Assembly (NCBI GenBank): GCA_023439545.1
Contig: JAEXNT010000011.1
Location: forward strand, 1-64,000
DNA length: 64,000 nucleotides
Direction of reading: 5' to 3'
Source: Bacillota bacterium
Lineage (GTDB): Bacteria > Bacillota > Clostridia > Acetivibrionales > DTU013
The notes under the pieces are model-generated. The model worked only from the letters and a program-made list of their open reading frames with translations. It did not search any database and was not told the origin of the DNA. Position 1 is the first letter of the stretch, and every line of letters begins with the position of its first letter. This document shows positions 1 to 8,770 of the stretch, one piece after another. A program made the position numbers and the translations under genes.

Positions 1-278
1 TTAAACCTCACCTCGCGGCTCCGGCTCCAAGGCTTGGTACCGACTGCTTGCTATGCTTTGTCAGGTCAGGACTTACACCCGACTATATTACACGCACCGA
101 ACTGGCGCACCCTCCCAAAAAATTATATGCTGCGCACCATCCGATCGGCAAGTTAATTATCAGCTATAAAAAAAATCTCCAGCGCATTGAGCGTCTGGAT
201 TTTTGAACAATACTTCGCCGGGATTATTACATCGGCATATAATCTACTTTTAGCCGAGTTAATCAAAGTACCATGAAA
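1..278. other. left-edge stretch without a recognised gene
   Basis: No gene family is recognised here. On the plus strand a frame is open from the window edge to a TGA at 204-206, with no start inside the window, so it could be the tail of a truncated ORF or just a conserved non-coding tract. The part at 30-130 is GC-richer than what follows. The stretch ends in a hairpin (170-208) that can serve as the terminator of the minus-strand peptidase gene. Confidence 0.3.
170..208 (-). terminator. terminator of the M28 peptidase gene
   Basis: An A-run (170-178) and a T-run flank two complementary arms, TCTCCAGCGC and GCGTCTGGA, giving a short imperfect stem with A/T tails on both sides. It lies about 70 bp beyond the stop of the minus-strand peptidase gene and could work in both directions. 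Confidence 0.5.
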
Positions 279-2264
279 CTATATTCCTAAGTCATCCAGA
301 ATAGATGCGGCCTTTCCCTGGATATCCAATTCTTTAATTAATTCCAACACTTCTGTTTTATTCGCACTAACCGATACGAAAAAGCAAAAGTTTCTTTCCT
401 CCTGCTTAACCGCAAACGAAAAGGCATCAAAAATTTCATAATCGTTTTCCTTATAAAAAGTAATTCCGGGAGCTTCGGGCAGTTCCACCTTATGAGTATT
501 ATTGAAAACAAATGACGATTTTTCCGTATCGTAAATACGTATAGAGATATAGCGTGAATCATTACCATAATCCAAAGAAATTACGCCCGCTTTTTTTATG
601 GAATAATCATACTTAAAGGGTATCCCTGTCTTGTAATTCATAAATTCCGGTTCGATTATTGTCATACCGCTGCTAAAATAGTACGAACCTACCGTCATCC
701 TCTTGAAAGTGTATTTACCAAGGTTTTCAGGAAATTTCAAAGAAGGATAGTATTTTGTTATTTCCTCCATACTGCTTAATGGCCGGCTCCCCCATACTAT
801 GCGACGTTCGCCGTCCATATCGAATATACATGCCTCATCATAATCGAGATCCAGTCTGGTTTTTTCCGTAAGCTCCTGAAGCTTCTTGCGATATTCGGGA
901 GATGCCTTATCTTGAATTGCTGCTTCAAACATTTTACCGTCAAGCGTATCAATAAATTCTGCCGTTACCCTGCTGAGCGTTTCGATTGCCTCGAAATTCA
1001 ATGCATCTTCCGTATCATGAACCGTATGAGTTATCGGAATTAAATCTTCGCAGGAAAGGTCGATTGCCGCGATGCCCTCATTTTGAAATATGATATGATC
1101 GCTTGCACCCTCATCTGAGAATGATATCTCGAATCCATCGGACGTAAGGTGTGAAGAGAAAGCGTCCGCCAGGCTTTTGGACGCCTCGTTAGTATTTAAT
1201 GTATACTCTGTCGGATTCTTTTTACTGCCTGCCATGTCGAAATTTATATTATAGAAATCTGTATATTTGCCTGTCAGCTCGGATATGGCTGCTTTACTGC
1301 CCTGCAGCCCGCTCTCTTCGCCGTTGAATGCGTAAAAAACTATGTCTGTCGGCGGCTGGCGGTTTCCATAATGCTTCTTCAAGTCTTGAGCAAGCTTTAT
1401 GAGTAATGCGGTTCCGGAAGCATTGTCGGCAGCTCCGCGGAAGACCGTATCGTCCCACCAGCCTATATGGTCGAAATGGGCGCTTAGTATGACGGCTTTT
1501 GAGGAGTCCTTTCCCTTTAGCACCCCCGCAACATTATTTACGGATGATGAAACCGTCGAATAGTCACAGTCGATTGATACCGATGCAACAGATTCTATTT
1601 CCGATAGAAGCCTTTTCATAAAATCAGCGCTCAAATTGAATGTTGGTACAATACCTTGATCCTCCTCAATTCTTGCGGATGCTTTCCCGCTAATAATGAA
1701 CAAGGCAGCCGGTTCTGTTTCCCGTGCGTCTGAAATCTTACCGCTGTCAGGCTCAAGCAATATCGTACCGGAAATATTTTCAGCATTGTAATCTGTCGTA
1801 ATACCGGCGTTTATTGTGAAATCCGATAAGCCGACCGTTGGGAAAAAATCGCGTCCGGGGTCAAGCTTATATAGCTCTCCATTTTTATACAGAACAGATA
1901 TGTCGATTTTCTGCTTGTCCGGCATATAGGTCATCTGTGTATAGGGAATGCAGTAATTCTCATTAAGAAGCGGTTCCAATCCGGCTGCGTGAAATTGCTC
2001 CGCAATGAACATTTCTGTTTTTTGGCTTCCCTCAGTTCCCGTCAATCGCCCCTTAGCCTCATCCGAGGTTAAAAATGCGACTACTTCAGCGGTATCTGCC
2101 ATGTTGTTCTGCATGAATGAACAATCGGACAAAACACATACTAAAATAGCAAAAACAACCATCATTATACACGGAGCGCTTTGGGAATAGATAATGAGCC
2201 GGTTATGCATTTTACTATATAGCTGTTCAATAAATACGTTCTGCCTATTTTTCTCTGTATGCAT
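279..2264 (-). CDS. M28-family zinc aminopeptidase, membrane-anchored
   Basis: Predicted extracytoplasmic metallo-aminopeptidase of family M28, about 661 aa. The chosen ATG at 2264 sits 6 nt after a GGAGG; the frame stays open a little further upstream without a better site. The N-terminus has a hydrophobic anchor (about residues 33-50). The zinc-site motifs are all visible in order: AHFDH, GAADNASGT, NGEESG, FDMAG and THTVHD, so the enzyme looks active. The peptidase domain covers roughly residues 235-450. The C-terminal 200 residues match nothing I recognise. The substrate is unknown. The gene stands alone, divergent from the polymerase gene. Confidence 0.8.
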   Translation of the reverse strand: MHTEKNRQNVFIEQLYSKMHNRLIIYSQSAPCIMMVVFAILVCVLSDCSFMQNNMADTAEVVAFLTSDEAKGRLTGTEGSQKTEMFIAEQFHAAGLEPLLNENYCIPYTQMTYMPDKQKIDISVLYKNGELYKLDPGRDFFPTVGLSDFTINAGITTDYNAENISGTILLEPDSGKISDARETEPAALFIISGKASARIEEDQGIVPTFNLSADFMKRLLSEIESVASVSIDCDYSTVSSSVNNVAGVLKGKDSSKAVILSAHFDHIGWWDDTVFRGAADNASGTALLIKLAQDLKKHYGNRQPPTDIVFYAFNGEESGLQGSKAAISELTGKYTDFYNINFDMAGSKKNPTEYTLNTNEASKSLADAFSSHLTSDGFEISFSDEGASDHIIFQNEGIAAIDLSCEDLIPITHTVHDTEDALNFEAIETLSRVTAEFIDTLDGKMFEAAIQDKASPEYRKKLQELTEKTRLDLDYDEACIFDMDGERRIVWGSRPLSSMEEITKYYPSLKFPENLGKYTFKRMTVGSYYFSSGMTIIEPEFMNYKTGIPFKYDYSIKKAGVISLDYGNDSRYISIRIYDTEKSSFVFNNTHKVELPEAPGITFYKENDYEIFDAFSFAVKQEERNFCFFVSVSANKTEVLELIKELDIQGKAASILDDLGI

Positions 2265-2412
2265 GCAGTACCTCCAACAGCAATACAATTATATCACTAT
2301 TTTACATATAATAAATAAAATATTAAATATTAGGATAGAGCAAATACTTATATTAAATATCTTTCCAGTTTACCATCGTACATTGCGTATAAAAAATGGG
2401 AAATAGAGTATA

Positions 2413-2441
2413 TTGACCACAGAACATATGTTCGGTATAAT
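2413..2441 (+). promoter_or_regulatory. SOS promoter with LexA box for the Y-family polymerase
   Basis: TTGACC (2413-2418) and TATAAT (2436-2441) are 17 bp apart, a near-consensus sigma-A promoter. The spacer contains the perfect palindrome GAACATATGTTC (2422-2433), which matches the Gram-positive LexA/DinR box (GAAC-N4-GTTC). LexA bound there would block RNA polymerase, so the polymerase gene should be damage-induced. Confidence 0.9.
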
Positions 2442-2501
2442 GAGACTGTAATATTTGTGTTTCAGAATTATAAAAAGGTTCGTATTTACAAGGATGATCG
2501 G

Positions 2502-3740
2502 ATGAGCAGAGTAATTTTGCATAGTGATCTAAATAACTTTTACGCCAGCGTGGAATGCCTGTACAATCCGGAGTTACGCGACCGGCCCGTCGCAGTTTGC
2601 GGCTCGCAGTCGACACGTCACGGAATAGTGCTGGCCAAGAACGGGATCGCAAAAAAATTCGGAGTCACGGCCGGGGACGCCGTCTGGGAGGCCAGGTCGA
2701 AATGCCCGGGACTCGTGGTAGTAAGGCCGAATTACATGCAGTACCTTAAATTTTCCATGATGGTACGTAAAATTTACGAAAACTATACGAACCTGATAGA
2801 GGCCTTCGGCATAGACGAAAACTGGCTCGACGTAACGGAAAGCACGCGCTTGTACGGCTCGGGCAAGCAGATAGCGGACGAGCTCCGCAAAAGGATAGAG
2901 TTCGAACTGGGCATCACCGCATCAGTGGGCGTCAGCTTCAATAAAGTCTTTGCCAAACTTGGCTCGGATATGAAAAAGCCCGATGCGACCACGGTGATAA
3001 GCGAGGAAGACTACCGTGAGAAGGTTTGGGGGTTGCCTGTCGGCGAAATGATCTATGTAGGCCCGTCCACACGCCGGAAGCTCACGGACATAGGTATCTT
3101 GACGATAGGAGAACTGGCCGGCGCGCCCCCGAGGTTCCTGGAACGGCATTTCGGGCAGTGGGGTCGGACGCTCTGGATATTTGCCAACGGTTATGACGAT
3201 TCCCCGGTGACCCGGCTCGATTTCCAGCCGAACATAAAGGGCGTGGGCAATTCGCTCACCACCCCCCACGACCTCTGCAACGACAATGACGTCAAAATAC
3301 TCACGTACGTATTGGCGGACAGCGTTGCTGAAAGGCTCCGGAGGCATCATCTCAAAGGCAGGACCGTGCAGATATACATCCGCTCGGCGGATCTTTCCTT
3401 TATCGAACGGCAGGGACAGCTTTCGCACTACACCTGCGTTTCTTCCGAGATTGCGGAGAAGGCGCTGGAGATATTCGGCCAGTCCTGGGACTGGTCCAAA
3501 ACGATCCGTACGCTCGGTGTAAGGGTCACGAATGTGGTAACGTCGGACAGTTGCGGACAGGTATCTTTTTTTGACGATGATAAACGGCTGCGCAGAGAAC
3601 AGCTCGAGAGCAGCATTGATAACATACGGACCCGTTTCGGGCATTATTCGGTACAGCGGGCGGTATTGCTCAAAAGCAACGGGCTCAACGCAAATCCGGT
3701 TGAGGAAAATGTCATACATCCCGTGTCCTTTTTCCGGTAG
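2502..3740 (+). CDS. dinB: Y-family translesion DNA polymerase (DinB/UmuC type)
   Basis: Error-prone DNA polymerase that copies past damaged bases, about 412 aa. The start at ATG 2502 is set by an AAGGA 7 nt upstream; the frame is open about 15 codons further but without a site. Catalytic carboxylates are visible in the HSDLNNFYASVE motif (Asp9) and in GIDENWLDVT (Asp105, Glu106). Thumb and little-finger regions follow, and QVSFFDD near residue 353 looks like a beta-clamp binding motif. A LexA box overlaps its promoter. A small gene follows 114 bp downstream and may be a functional partner. Assignment between Pol IV and the UvrX/YqjW branch is uncertain. Confidence 0.9.
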   Translation: MSRVILHSDLNNFYASVECLYNPELRDRPVAVCGSQSTRHGIVLAKNGIAKKFGVTAGDAVWEARSKCPGLVVVRPNYMQYLKFSMMVRKIYENYTNLIEAFGIDENWLDVTESTRLYGSGKQIADELRKRIEFELGITASVGVSFNKVFAKLGSDMKKPDATTVISEEDYREKVWGLPVGEMIYVGPSTRRKLTDIGILTIGELAGAPPRFLERHFGQWGRTLWIFANGYDDSPVTRLDFQPNIKGVGNSLTTPHDLCNDNDVKILTYVLADSVAERLRRHHLKGRTVQIYIRSADLSFIERQGQLSHYTCVSSEIAEKALEIFGQSWDWSKTIRTLGVRVTNVVTSDSCGQVSFFDDDKRLRREQLESSIDNIRTRFGHYSVQRAVLLKSNGLNANPVEENVIHPVSFFR

Positions 3741-3789
3741 TGTGCCGTACCGGCGGCAGGCTGTACTGCAAGTGTGCCGTACCGGCGGC
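3739..3789 (+). repeat. two 19-bp direct repeats between the polymerase and its partner gene
   Basis: The 19-bp sequence AGTGTGCCGTACCGGCGGC occurs at 3739-3757 and again at 3771-3789, a 32-bp period. The first copy overlaps the stop codon of the polymerase gene. Each copy contains GCCGTACCGGC, an imperfect palindrome. Confidence 0.9.
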
Positions 3790-3854
3790 TTTTCAACCAA
3801 TTCGCACCGTTCGTGCGCATCCTGCGAAGGTGGTTTGTTTCGGAGGGTAAATAT

Positions 3855-4091
3855 ATGGCTAAGGTTTTTGTTGAAGTGATCGCAAAGTTTACAAAGGATG
3901 GCAGCAAGGTCCCTCTCATCGTCAAATGGGAGGACGGCAGAAGCTTCGATATAGACAGGGTAACCGACATCAGGCGCGCAGCATCCCTGAAGGCGGGCGG
4001 CCAGGGTATGCGGTACAGGTGCAGGATAAACGGAAAGGAAACCTACCTCTGGCTCGAGGACGACAAGTGGTTTGTCGACAGCAAGGCGTGA
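3855..4091 (+). CDS. small beta-rich protein next to the Y-family polymerase (DUF6504-like)
   Basis: A 78-aa protein with a clear GGAGGG site 7 nt before its ATG. The pattern (PLIVKWEDGRSFDIDRV, then YRCRINGKETYLWLEDDKWFV) suggests a small beta-barrel. It resembles by eye the DUF6504 proteins encoded beside ImuB/DinB-type polymerases in other bacteria, but no alignment was run. Its position immediately downstream of an SOS-regulated polymerase suggests a role in, or co-regulation with, translesion synthesis. The function is unknown. Confidence 0.7.
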   Translation: MAKVFVEVIAKFTKDGSKVPLIVKWEDGRSFDIDRVTDIRRAASLKAGGQGMRYRCRINGKETYLWLEDDKWFVDSKA

Positions 4092-4160
4092 CGAGTATTT
4101 TGCCAAAATGCGCATTTTGGTCCGTGCGCGGTGTTAAGTTAGTGTTATGACGTGCTTATG

Positions 4161-7100
4161 TCACGACGTTCTCTCCAGGCTCGTTTCATATGAATCCAGT
4201 TCCAGATCGGACGCCTGACGAGGTTTGCTGAAATAATACCCCTGCGCTATGTCGCAGCCTTCCTTGAGCAGGAAGTCCAGCTGCGCCTCGTTTTCTACCC
4301 CTTCTGCCGTAACGCTCAGGTTCATACTATGGGCGAGCGATATCAGCGCCCTCGTGATCTTCGTCTGGTTCGAACTGCTGTTGAAGCCGTGTATGAAGGT
4401 TTTGTCTATCTTAAGGTTGCTTATGGGCAGGACCTTCAGATAATTCAGCGAGGAATAGCCTTTCCCGAAATCATCCAGGGAAATACCTATGCCCATATCC
4501 TTCAGCTGCCCGAGTATGCCTATGGTATGCTCGAGGTCGTGCATGGCCAGGCCTTCGGTGATCTCGAGTTCGAGCCACTCGGCCTTTATATGTGTCTCCT
4601 TTATTATCTCCCTGATCGTACTTACAAGGTCTGGCTGCTGAAATTGCCTTGCTGACAGGTTTACTGAAACCTTGAGATTCTCACACCCTTGCTCATGCCA
4701 TTTAGAGAGCTGCCTGCAGGCAGTGCTCAGGACCCATTCGCCTATTTTGCCGATCAGACCGATTTCCTCGGCAATATGTATGAAGGAGTCGGGCATTACC
4801 CACCCTATGGCCGGGTTCGCCCACCTGATAAGGGCTTCTACGCAGGCTACCCTTCCTGTCGCCAGTTCTATCATGGGCTGGTAGTACACCACGAATTCAT
4901 CCTTCTCCGCGGCGCGTCTCAAGTTATTCTCTATTTCCATGCGTTCCATTATGCGCATGTTGAGTTCCTGGGTATATATCTGGAAGTTATTCTTTCCCGA
5001 TTCCTTTGCACGGTACATTGCAGCATCCGCATTCTTCATCAGTTCCTGCAGATCCGAACCGTCGTCGGGATATACGGATATTCCTATGCTCGCCGTGACG
5101 TAAAACTCCCGATCATCCAGTATCCACGGGTTTTTGAATATCTCCAGCATCCTTGTTGCCAGGTGTGAAACTTCCTCCATGTTCTTGATATTGGTCTGCA
5201 GCATTATAAACTCATCGCCGCCCAGGCGCGCCAGGGTATCACTCCTTCTGAGCGTGCACCTGAGCTGTTCGCCGACCTTCCGGAGCAGTTGATCGCCAAA
5301 TGAATGCCCTATGGTATCGTTGATGGTTTTGAAATTGTCGAGATCCAGGAAGAAAACAGCCACTCTTCTTTGTTTCCTGTGAGCCGCTGCGGCAGCTACG
5401 ATGAAACGATCCATCAGCAGCGTCCTGTTCGGGAGACCTGTCATCGCATCATAATACGCCAGTTGATGTATTTTTTCATCAGTAAGGCGCTGTTCGGTTA
5501 TATCCGTTATGGAACCGGCGACCCTGACAGGGATGCCGCTTTCGTCCCATATTGCCATGCCCCTGGTCCGGATCCACTTTACTCCATTGTCCGGAGCGCT
5601 TACCCTGTATTCAATCTGAAAATGCTTTCTCTGCGGCTCGGTCACATATTTGTTCAAGCTTCGGATAAACCTGTCCTGGTCTTCCTTTGCGATTACGCCG
5701 AACCATTTCTCGATAGTCATGTATTCCTGGCTGTCGTCGAGGCCCATTATCGTCCTGCTCTGCTTCGACATGAACAGTTTGCCGTCTCTGCCGTCCCAGT
5801 CCCATATACCGTCGTTGACTCCCTCTACAGCCAGCCTGTAACGTTCTTCACTGCGCCGCAGCTCATTCTCATGCATGTTCAGGTCGTCATACTGTATTTT
5901 CAGTTCGATCTCCTTATGGACAAGTTCCTCATGTACCGCCTCGAGTTCCTGGTAACTCTCCGTCAGTCTCAGTTCCGTATTCTTCCTGCCCGTTATGTCG
6001 ACGCCCATTGCTATTACGTTTACAGGCTTGTTCTCAGCGTCCGTTATGGCGTCGACGTTCCAAAGAATATTGATTCTGCTGCCGTCTGCGGAAATAATGC
6101 TCTTTTCCATATTCTGCAAGCTGCTGCCCATAGTCAGGCTTTCAAATATCCTTTTGCCGAGGTCGGTATCTTCGGAAAAAGCCGGTATCTCATCGATTCT
6201 TTTGCCATTTACATCTTTGAAGCTGTAACCCGTGAGCTCCTCTGCGAATTTATTGAATACCATTACCGATCCTGCCGGATCGCAAACGATGATTATGGTT
6301 TTTGCATTCTCTATTATTCCCCTGGCCAGGACCTGTTCCTTTGCGTATTGACTTCTTGTCCTCCTGAAATACATATGCAGTCTGATTATAAAGAGGATCA
6401 GCAAAAACGCCAAAACAGCTGTCAATACTGTTACAGCTGTTTTATTCCTGAGATTTTCATAAAAGTACGGGGAATGGATTTTAAAATATTTTACATAGAG
6501 TTTTTCATATGCGCCGGATTTTTTCAACATTGCCAGACCTGTATTTACCCGGTCGACCAGTTCCGGTCTTGCCCGGCTGATTCCATAGGCCATGTCGGTA
6601 GGATAAAGGTCGGATAACAGAACGTAAAAATCGGATCCCATGTTTTCCCGGACCAGCAGATCATCCACCGCCTCCTGATTCTCGAAAAGCAGGTCGATCT
6701 CTCCTTTATGAAGTGCCGTTAGCGCGTTTTCAATGGAATTATAGGTTTGATACGGGGTTATCCCAAGTTGTTCTCTTAGTACATATTGCGCAAGCATACC
6801 GTTCCCCGTCCCTATTTTATAACGTGATAGGTCTGCAGGTTGAAGATGATCCATGCCGGCATCCGTAACGGGTTTCTTTGCGTAAACCGATATATGGCAC
6901 TGTATAACCGTATCGCTATAGTATATATCGTTTTTCTTGTCCTCGTCGACCGGCAGTATACCACAGGTATCAATTTCGCAATTTTTAAGAAGCTCGTATG
7001 TATAGTCCTGGTATCCGTCCTTGAAGCTTAAGTCATATTCGTCGGAATTGAAGATCGATCTGGTCAGCTCGATATCGAAACCGGTCAATGAATAGTTTTC

Positions 7101-7259
7101 AACATAAACAAAAGGAGGATAGCTCCAATCGGCGTGGTATTTTACTGGCACGACGGATGGCTCGTTATCAACTGTTTCAGCTGTTGCCGGCATATTTTGC
7201 GCAAAAAACAGGAAGAATATAAACGCCGGAAACAAGGCCTTTCTTAGCCAAGATCTCAT
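4161..7259 (-). CDS. sensor diguanylate cyclase/phosphodiesterase (SBP_bac_3-PAS-PAS-GGDEF-EAL)
   Basis: A 1032-aa membrane receptor for cyclic di-GMP turnover. Order: signal peptide, an extracellular bacterial solute-binding domain (family 3, about residues 40-265, usually amino-acid binding), a transmembrane helix (about 273-293), PAS (306-425), a coiled coil, PAS/PAC (465-590), GGDEF (610-760) and EAL (780-1020). The GGDEF motif is intact near residue 680, with an inhibitory RxxD site (RRSD) five residues before it. The EAL side keeps EALIRW, EITEG, DDFGKGYSS, KIDKTF and AEGVE, so both activities may be functional. It starts at an ATG after AGGGGG and appears monocistronic. Confidence 0.93.
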   Translation of the reverse strand: MRSWLRKALFPAFIFFLFFAQNMPATAETVDNEPSVVPVKYHADWSYPPFVYVENYSLTGFDIELTRSIFNSDEYDLSFKDGYQDYTYELLKNCEIDTCGILPVDEDKKNDIYYSDTVIQCHISVYAKKPVTDAGMDHLQPADLSRYKIGTGNGMLAQYVLREQLGITPYQTYNSIENALTALHKGEIDLLFENQEAVDDLLVRENMGSDFYVLLSDLYPTDMAYGISRARPELVDRVNTGLAMLKKSGAYEKLYVKYFKIHSPYFYENLRNKTAVTVLTAVLAFLLILFIIRLHMYFRRTRSQYAKEQVLARGIIENAKTIIIVCDPAGSVMVFNKFAEELTGYSFKDVNGKRIDEIPAFSEDTDLGKRIFESLTMGSSLQNMEKSIISADGSRINILWNVDAITDAENKPVNVIAMGVDITGRKNTELRLTESYQELEAVHEELVHKEIELKIQYDDLNMHENELRRSEERYRLAVEGVNDGIWDWDGRDGKLFMSKQSRTIMGLDDSQEYMTIEKWFGVIAKEDQDRFIRSLNKYVTEPQRKHFQIEYRVSAPDNGVKWIRTRGMAIWDESGIPVRVAGSITDITEQRLTDEKIHQLAYYDAMTGLPNRTLLMDRFIVAAAAAHRKQRRVAVFFLDLDNFKTINDTIGHSFGDQLLRKVGEQLRCTLRRSDTLARLGGDEFIMLQTNIKNMEEVSHLATRMLEIFKNPWILDDREFYVTASIGISVYPDDGSDLQELMKNADAAMYRAKESGKNNFQIYTQELNMRIMERMEIENNLRRAAEKDEFVVYYQPMIELATGRVACVEALIRWANPAIGWVMPDSFIHIAEEIGLIGKIGEWVLSTACRQLSKWHEQGCENLKVSVNLSARQFQQPDLVSTIREIIKETHIKAEWLELEITEGLAMHDLEHTIGILGQLKDMGIGISLDDFGKGYSSLNYLKVLPISNLKIDKTFIHGFNSSSNQTKITRALISLAHSMNLSVTAEGVENEAQLDFLLKEGCDIAQGYYFSKPRQASDLELDSYETSLERTS

Positions 7260-7399
7260 TATGCCCCCTGATTTAAGTCAGCATCTAATACTACAACGGG
7301 TTCGCTGCAATACTATATACACTTGATAAAATTCTTACTTCTGATTATATATTTAAATCGAAACGAATTTCAACATATTTGTCGAATTTTGCATAAAAA

Positions 7400-8056
7400 T
7401 CAATCAGGCAGTTGCCTTTTATATTCGTCGTTTGATACCTGGTCCATGTCGTCGACAATGCCCTGCTTGTCTGTTTCATTGGTATAATAATCTTCATAAT
7501 CGTGATAACCTCCCAGATCCTGAGGGCTGTCCGAACTGCCGTATTTCATCAGGTCGTTGAGCTGATCCATACCTTCGTATTCGTCATCCTCGCGCTGGTT
7601 CAGGTACTTGCGGCCGAACGGCGCGTCAATTACCGCTTCTTCATTGGGCCTGTCTTCGTTCGACCAGCCTCGGGCTTCACGAAGCGGTGAACTTTCCAAT
7701 TTTTCCTCGCAATCTACGCACAATTTCGCAGCGGGCATCACCTCGAGCCTCTCCGCCGGGATCTCTTTCCCGCAGTGCGAGCAGGTACCGTAAGTGCCGT
7801 CATCTATCCTGCCCAGGGCGTCCCTGATATCCCGCAGTATATTTTCCTCATGCACCTTCAGCGCATTGTTCATCTCGGTCAAAAAGAGCTCGGAGCCCAG
7901 ATCCGCCGGGTGATTATCATAGTTTGAAAGCTCGGACGGGGAATAGGTATCCTGTTCCCCCTCATCATTTTCCTTCATGATGCCGATGGTACGATCGATC
8001 TCACCAAGCCTTCTGTTAAGCAGCTCCCTGAAATGTTGCATTTGTTGTTTATCCAT
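7400..8056 (-). CDS. yteA: TraR/DksA-type zinc-finger protein (YteA family)
   Basis: A 218-aa protein of the YteA family of Firmicute DksA/TraR relatives. A coiled-coil N-terminus leads to a C4 zinc finger near residues 95-120 (CSHCGKE and LCVDCEEK). The C-terminus is acidic and unrelated to classical DksA. YteA-like genes are frequent in spore formers, but their role is poorly defined. The ATG has GGGAGG 6 nt upstream. The stop of the preceding gene lies inside that ribosome binding site, so the two are probably translationally coupled. Confidence 0.85.
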   Translation of the reverse strand: MDKQQMQHFRELLNRRLGEIDRTIGIMKENDEGEQDTYSPSELSNYDNHPADLGSELFLTEMNNALKVHEENILRDIRDALGRIDDGTYGTCSHCGKEIPAERLEVMPAAKLCVDCEEKLESSPLREARGWSNEDRPNEEAVIDAPFGRKYLNQREDDEYEGMDQLNDLMKYGSSDSPQDLGGYHDYEDYYTNETDKQGIVDDMDQVSNDEYKRQLPD

Positions 8057-8059
8057 CTT

Positions 8060-8365
8060 TTACCTCCCCGGATTGTTTATATTATTGTTGACGATATTGA
8101 CTATTTCGCTTATAAATTTGCCTATGACCGGCAGATTCCACTGCACAAGGTATCTCAGTATATACATTATGAGCGCTGCCAGCAGCGTAAACCCTATAGA
8201 GGCGCCGAATCCCCTTGCAATACCTGCCATGAAATTCGAAAAAAGCATTTTTCGAGGATGTTCAAGGTACTCCACATATTCTTTGATCCTGGTCTTCTCC
8301 ATGTTGAAGGAAATCTGATCGAGTTTCCTGCTAAGGAGCCTGTACATGGTTTTTTTGCCGAACAC
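8060..8365 (-). CDS. DUF5665 small membrane protein
   Basis: A 101-aa protein with the DUF5665 signature: a YLEHPRKMLFSNFMAGIARG segment followed by GFGASIGFT and one hydrophobic helix (about residues 57-75). It starts at a GTG, 5 nt after a GGGGG site. It lies between an unknown 80-aa gene and yteA, all on one strand with short gaps, so the three are likely one operon. The function is unknown. Confidence 0.7.
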   Translation of the reverse strand: MFGKKTMYRLLSRKLDQISFNMEKTRIKEYVEYLEHPRKMLFSNFMAGIARGFGASIGFTLLAALIMYILRYLVQWNLPVIGKFISEIVNIVNNNINNPGR

Positions 8366-8388
8366 AAATACCCCCGCCTCTTTTCGCG

Positions 8389-8631
8389 CTAAACCCCGGT
8401 TTCCTCAATTCTCTTTTTCGCAATGACTTGCCTGAGATTGTGAATATCCTTCTGAAGCGTCCCTGTTATGTCCTCGAGGCTGAACCTTACGCGCTCCAAC
8501 AGTTCATGATCCTCCCGTAGCGCATCGTCAGGATAATTTCCCACCGTATTCATCTCGATGTCGTTCAGAAGATCTCCCGCAATTTTGTAAATCGTCTCAA
8601 GATCGCTTTGCAATTCAGTTTCAATAAACAT
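8389..8631 (-). CDS. hypothetical 80-aa alpha-helical protein
   Basis: I do not recognise this protein. It is charged, predicted to be almost fully helical (heptad-like leucines throughout), and has no membrane segment or cysteines. It has a good GGAGGG site 6 nt before the ATG and ends 23 bp before the DUF5665 gene, so it is likely the first gene of a three-gene operon with DUF5665 and yteA. Confidence 0.65.
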   Translation of the reverse strand: MFIETELQSDLETIYKIAGDLLNDIEMNTVGNYPDDALREDHELLERVRFSLEDITGTLQKDIHNLRQVIAKKRIEETGV

Positions 8632-8703
8632 GTGGCCCTCCGTTTACGGCAAATGTCGTTATCTATAGAATTTCAAATAAGGTGTTTTTTTATTATACAA
8701 AAG

Positions 8704-8742
8704 AAAAAAATCGCCGGCGCCCGATGCACCTGCGATTTTTTA
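8704..8742 (-). terminator. terminator after aroB
   Basis: An imperfect stem (ATCGC...GCGAT with GC-rich inner pairs) is flanked by A7 on one side and T6 on the other. It lies 29 bp beyond the aroB stop and upstream of the next gene. Confidence 0.75.
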
Positions 8743-8770
8743 TGATCTTACCGTAATGAACTTACCGGTA

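Noticed and set aside
2922..4115. 397-aa minus-strand ORF opposite the polymerase gene
   Set aside because: It is a shadow of a high-GC coding region; the plus-strand polymerase has all family motifs, a promoter and a ribosome binding site.
5304..6617. 437-aa plus-strand ORF opposite the GGDEF-EAL gene
   Set aside because: No family motif and complete overlap with an unmistakable gene on the other strand.
7380..7386. TGTCGAA, a possible Spo0A (0A) box upstream of the GGDEF-EAL gene
   Set aside because: A single 7-mer match in AT-rich DNA, about 120 bp from the start codon, with no second box; expected by chance.
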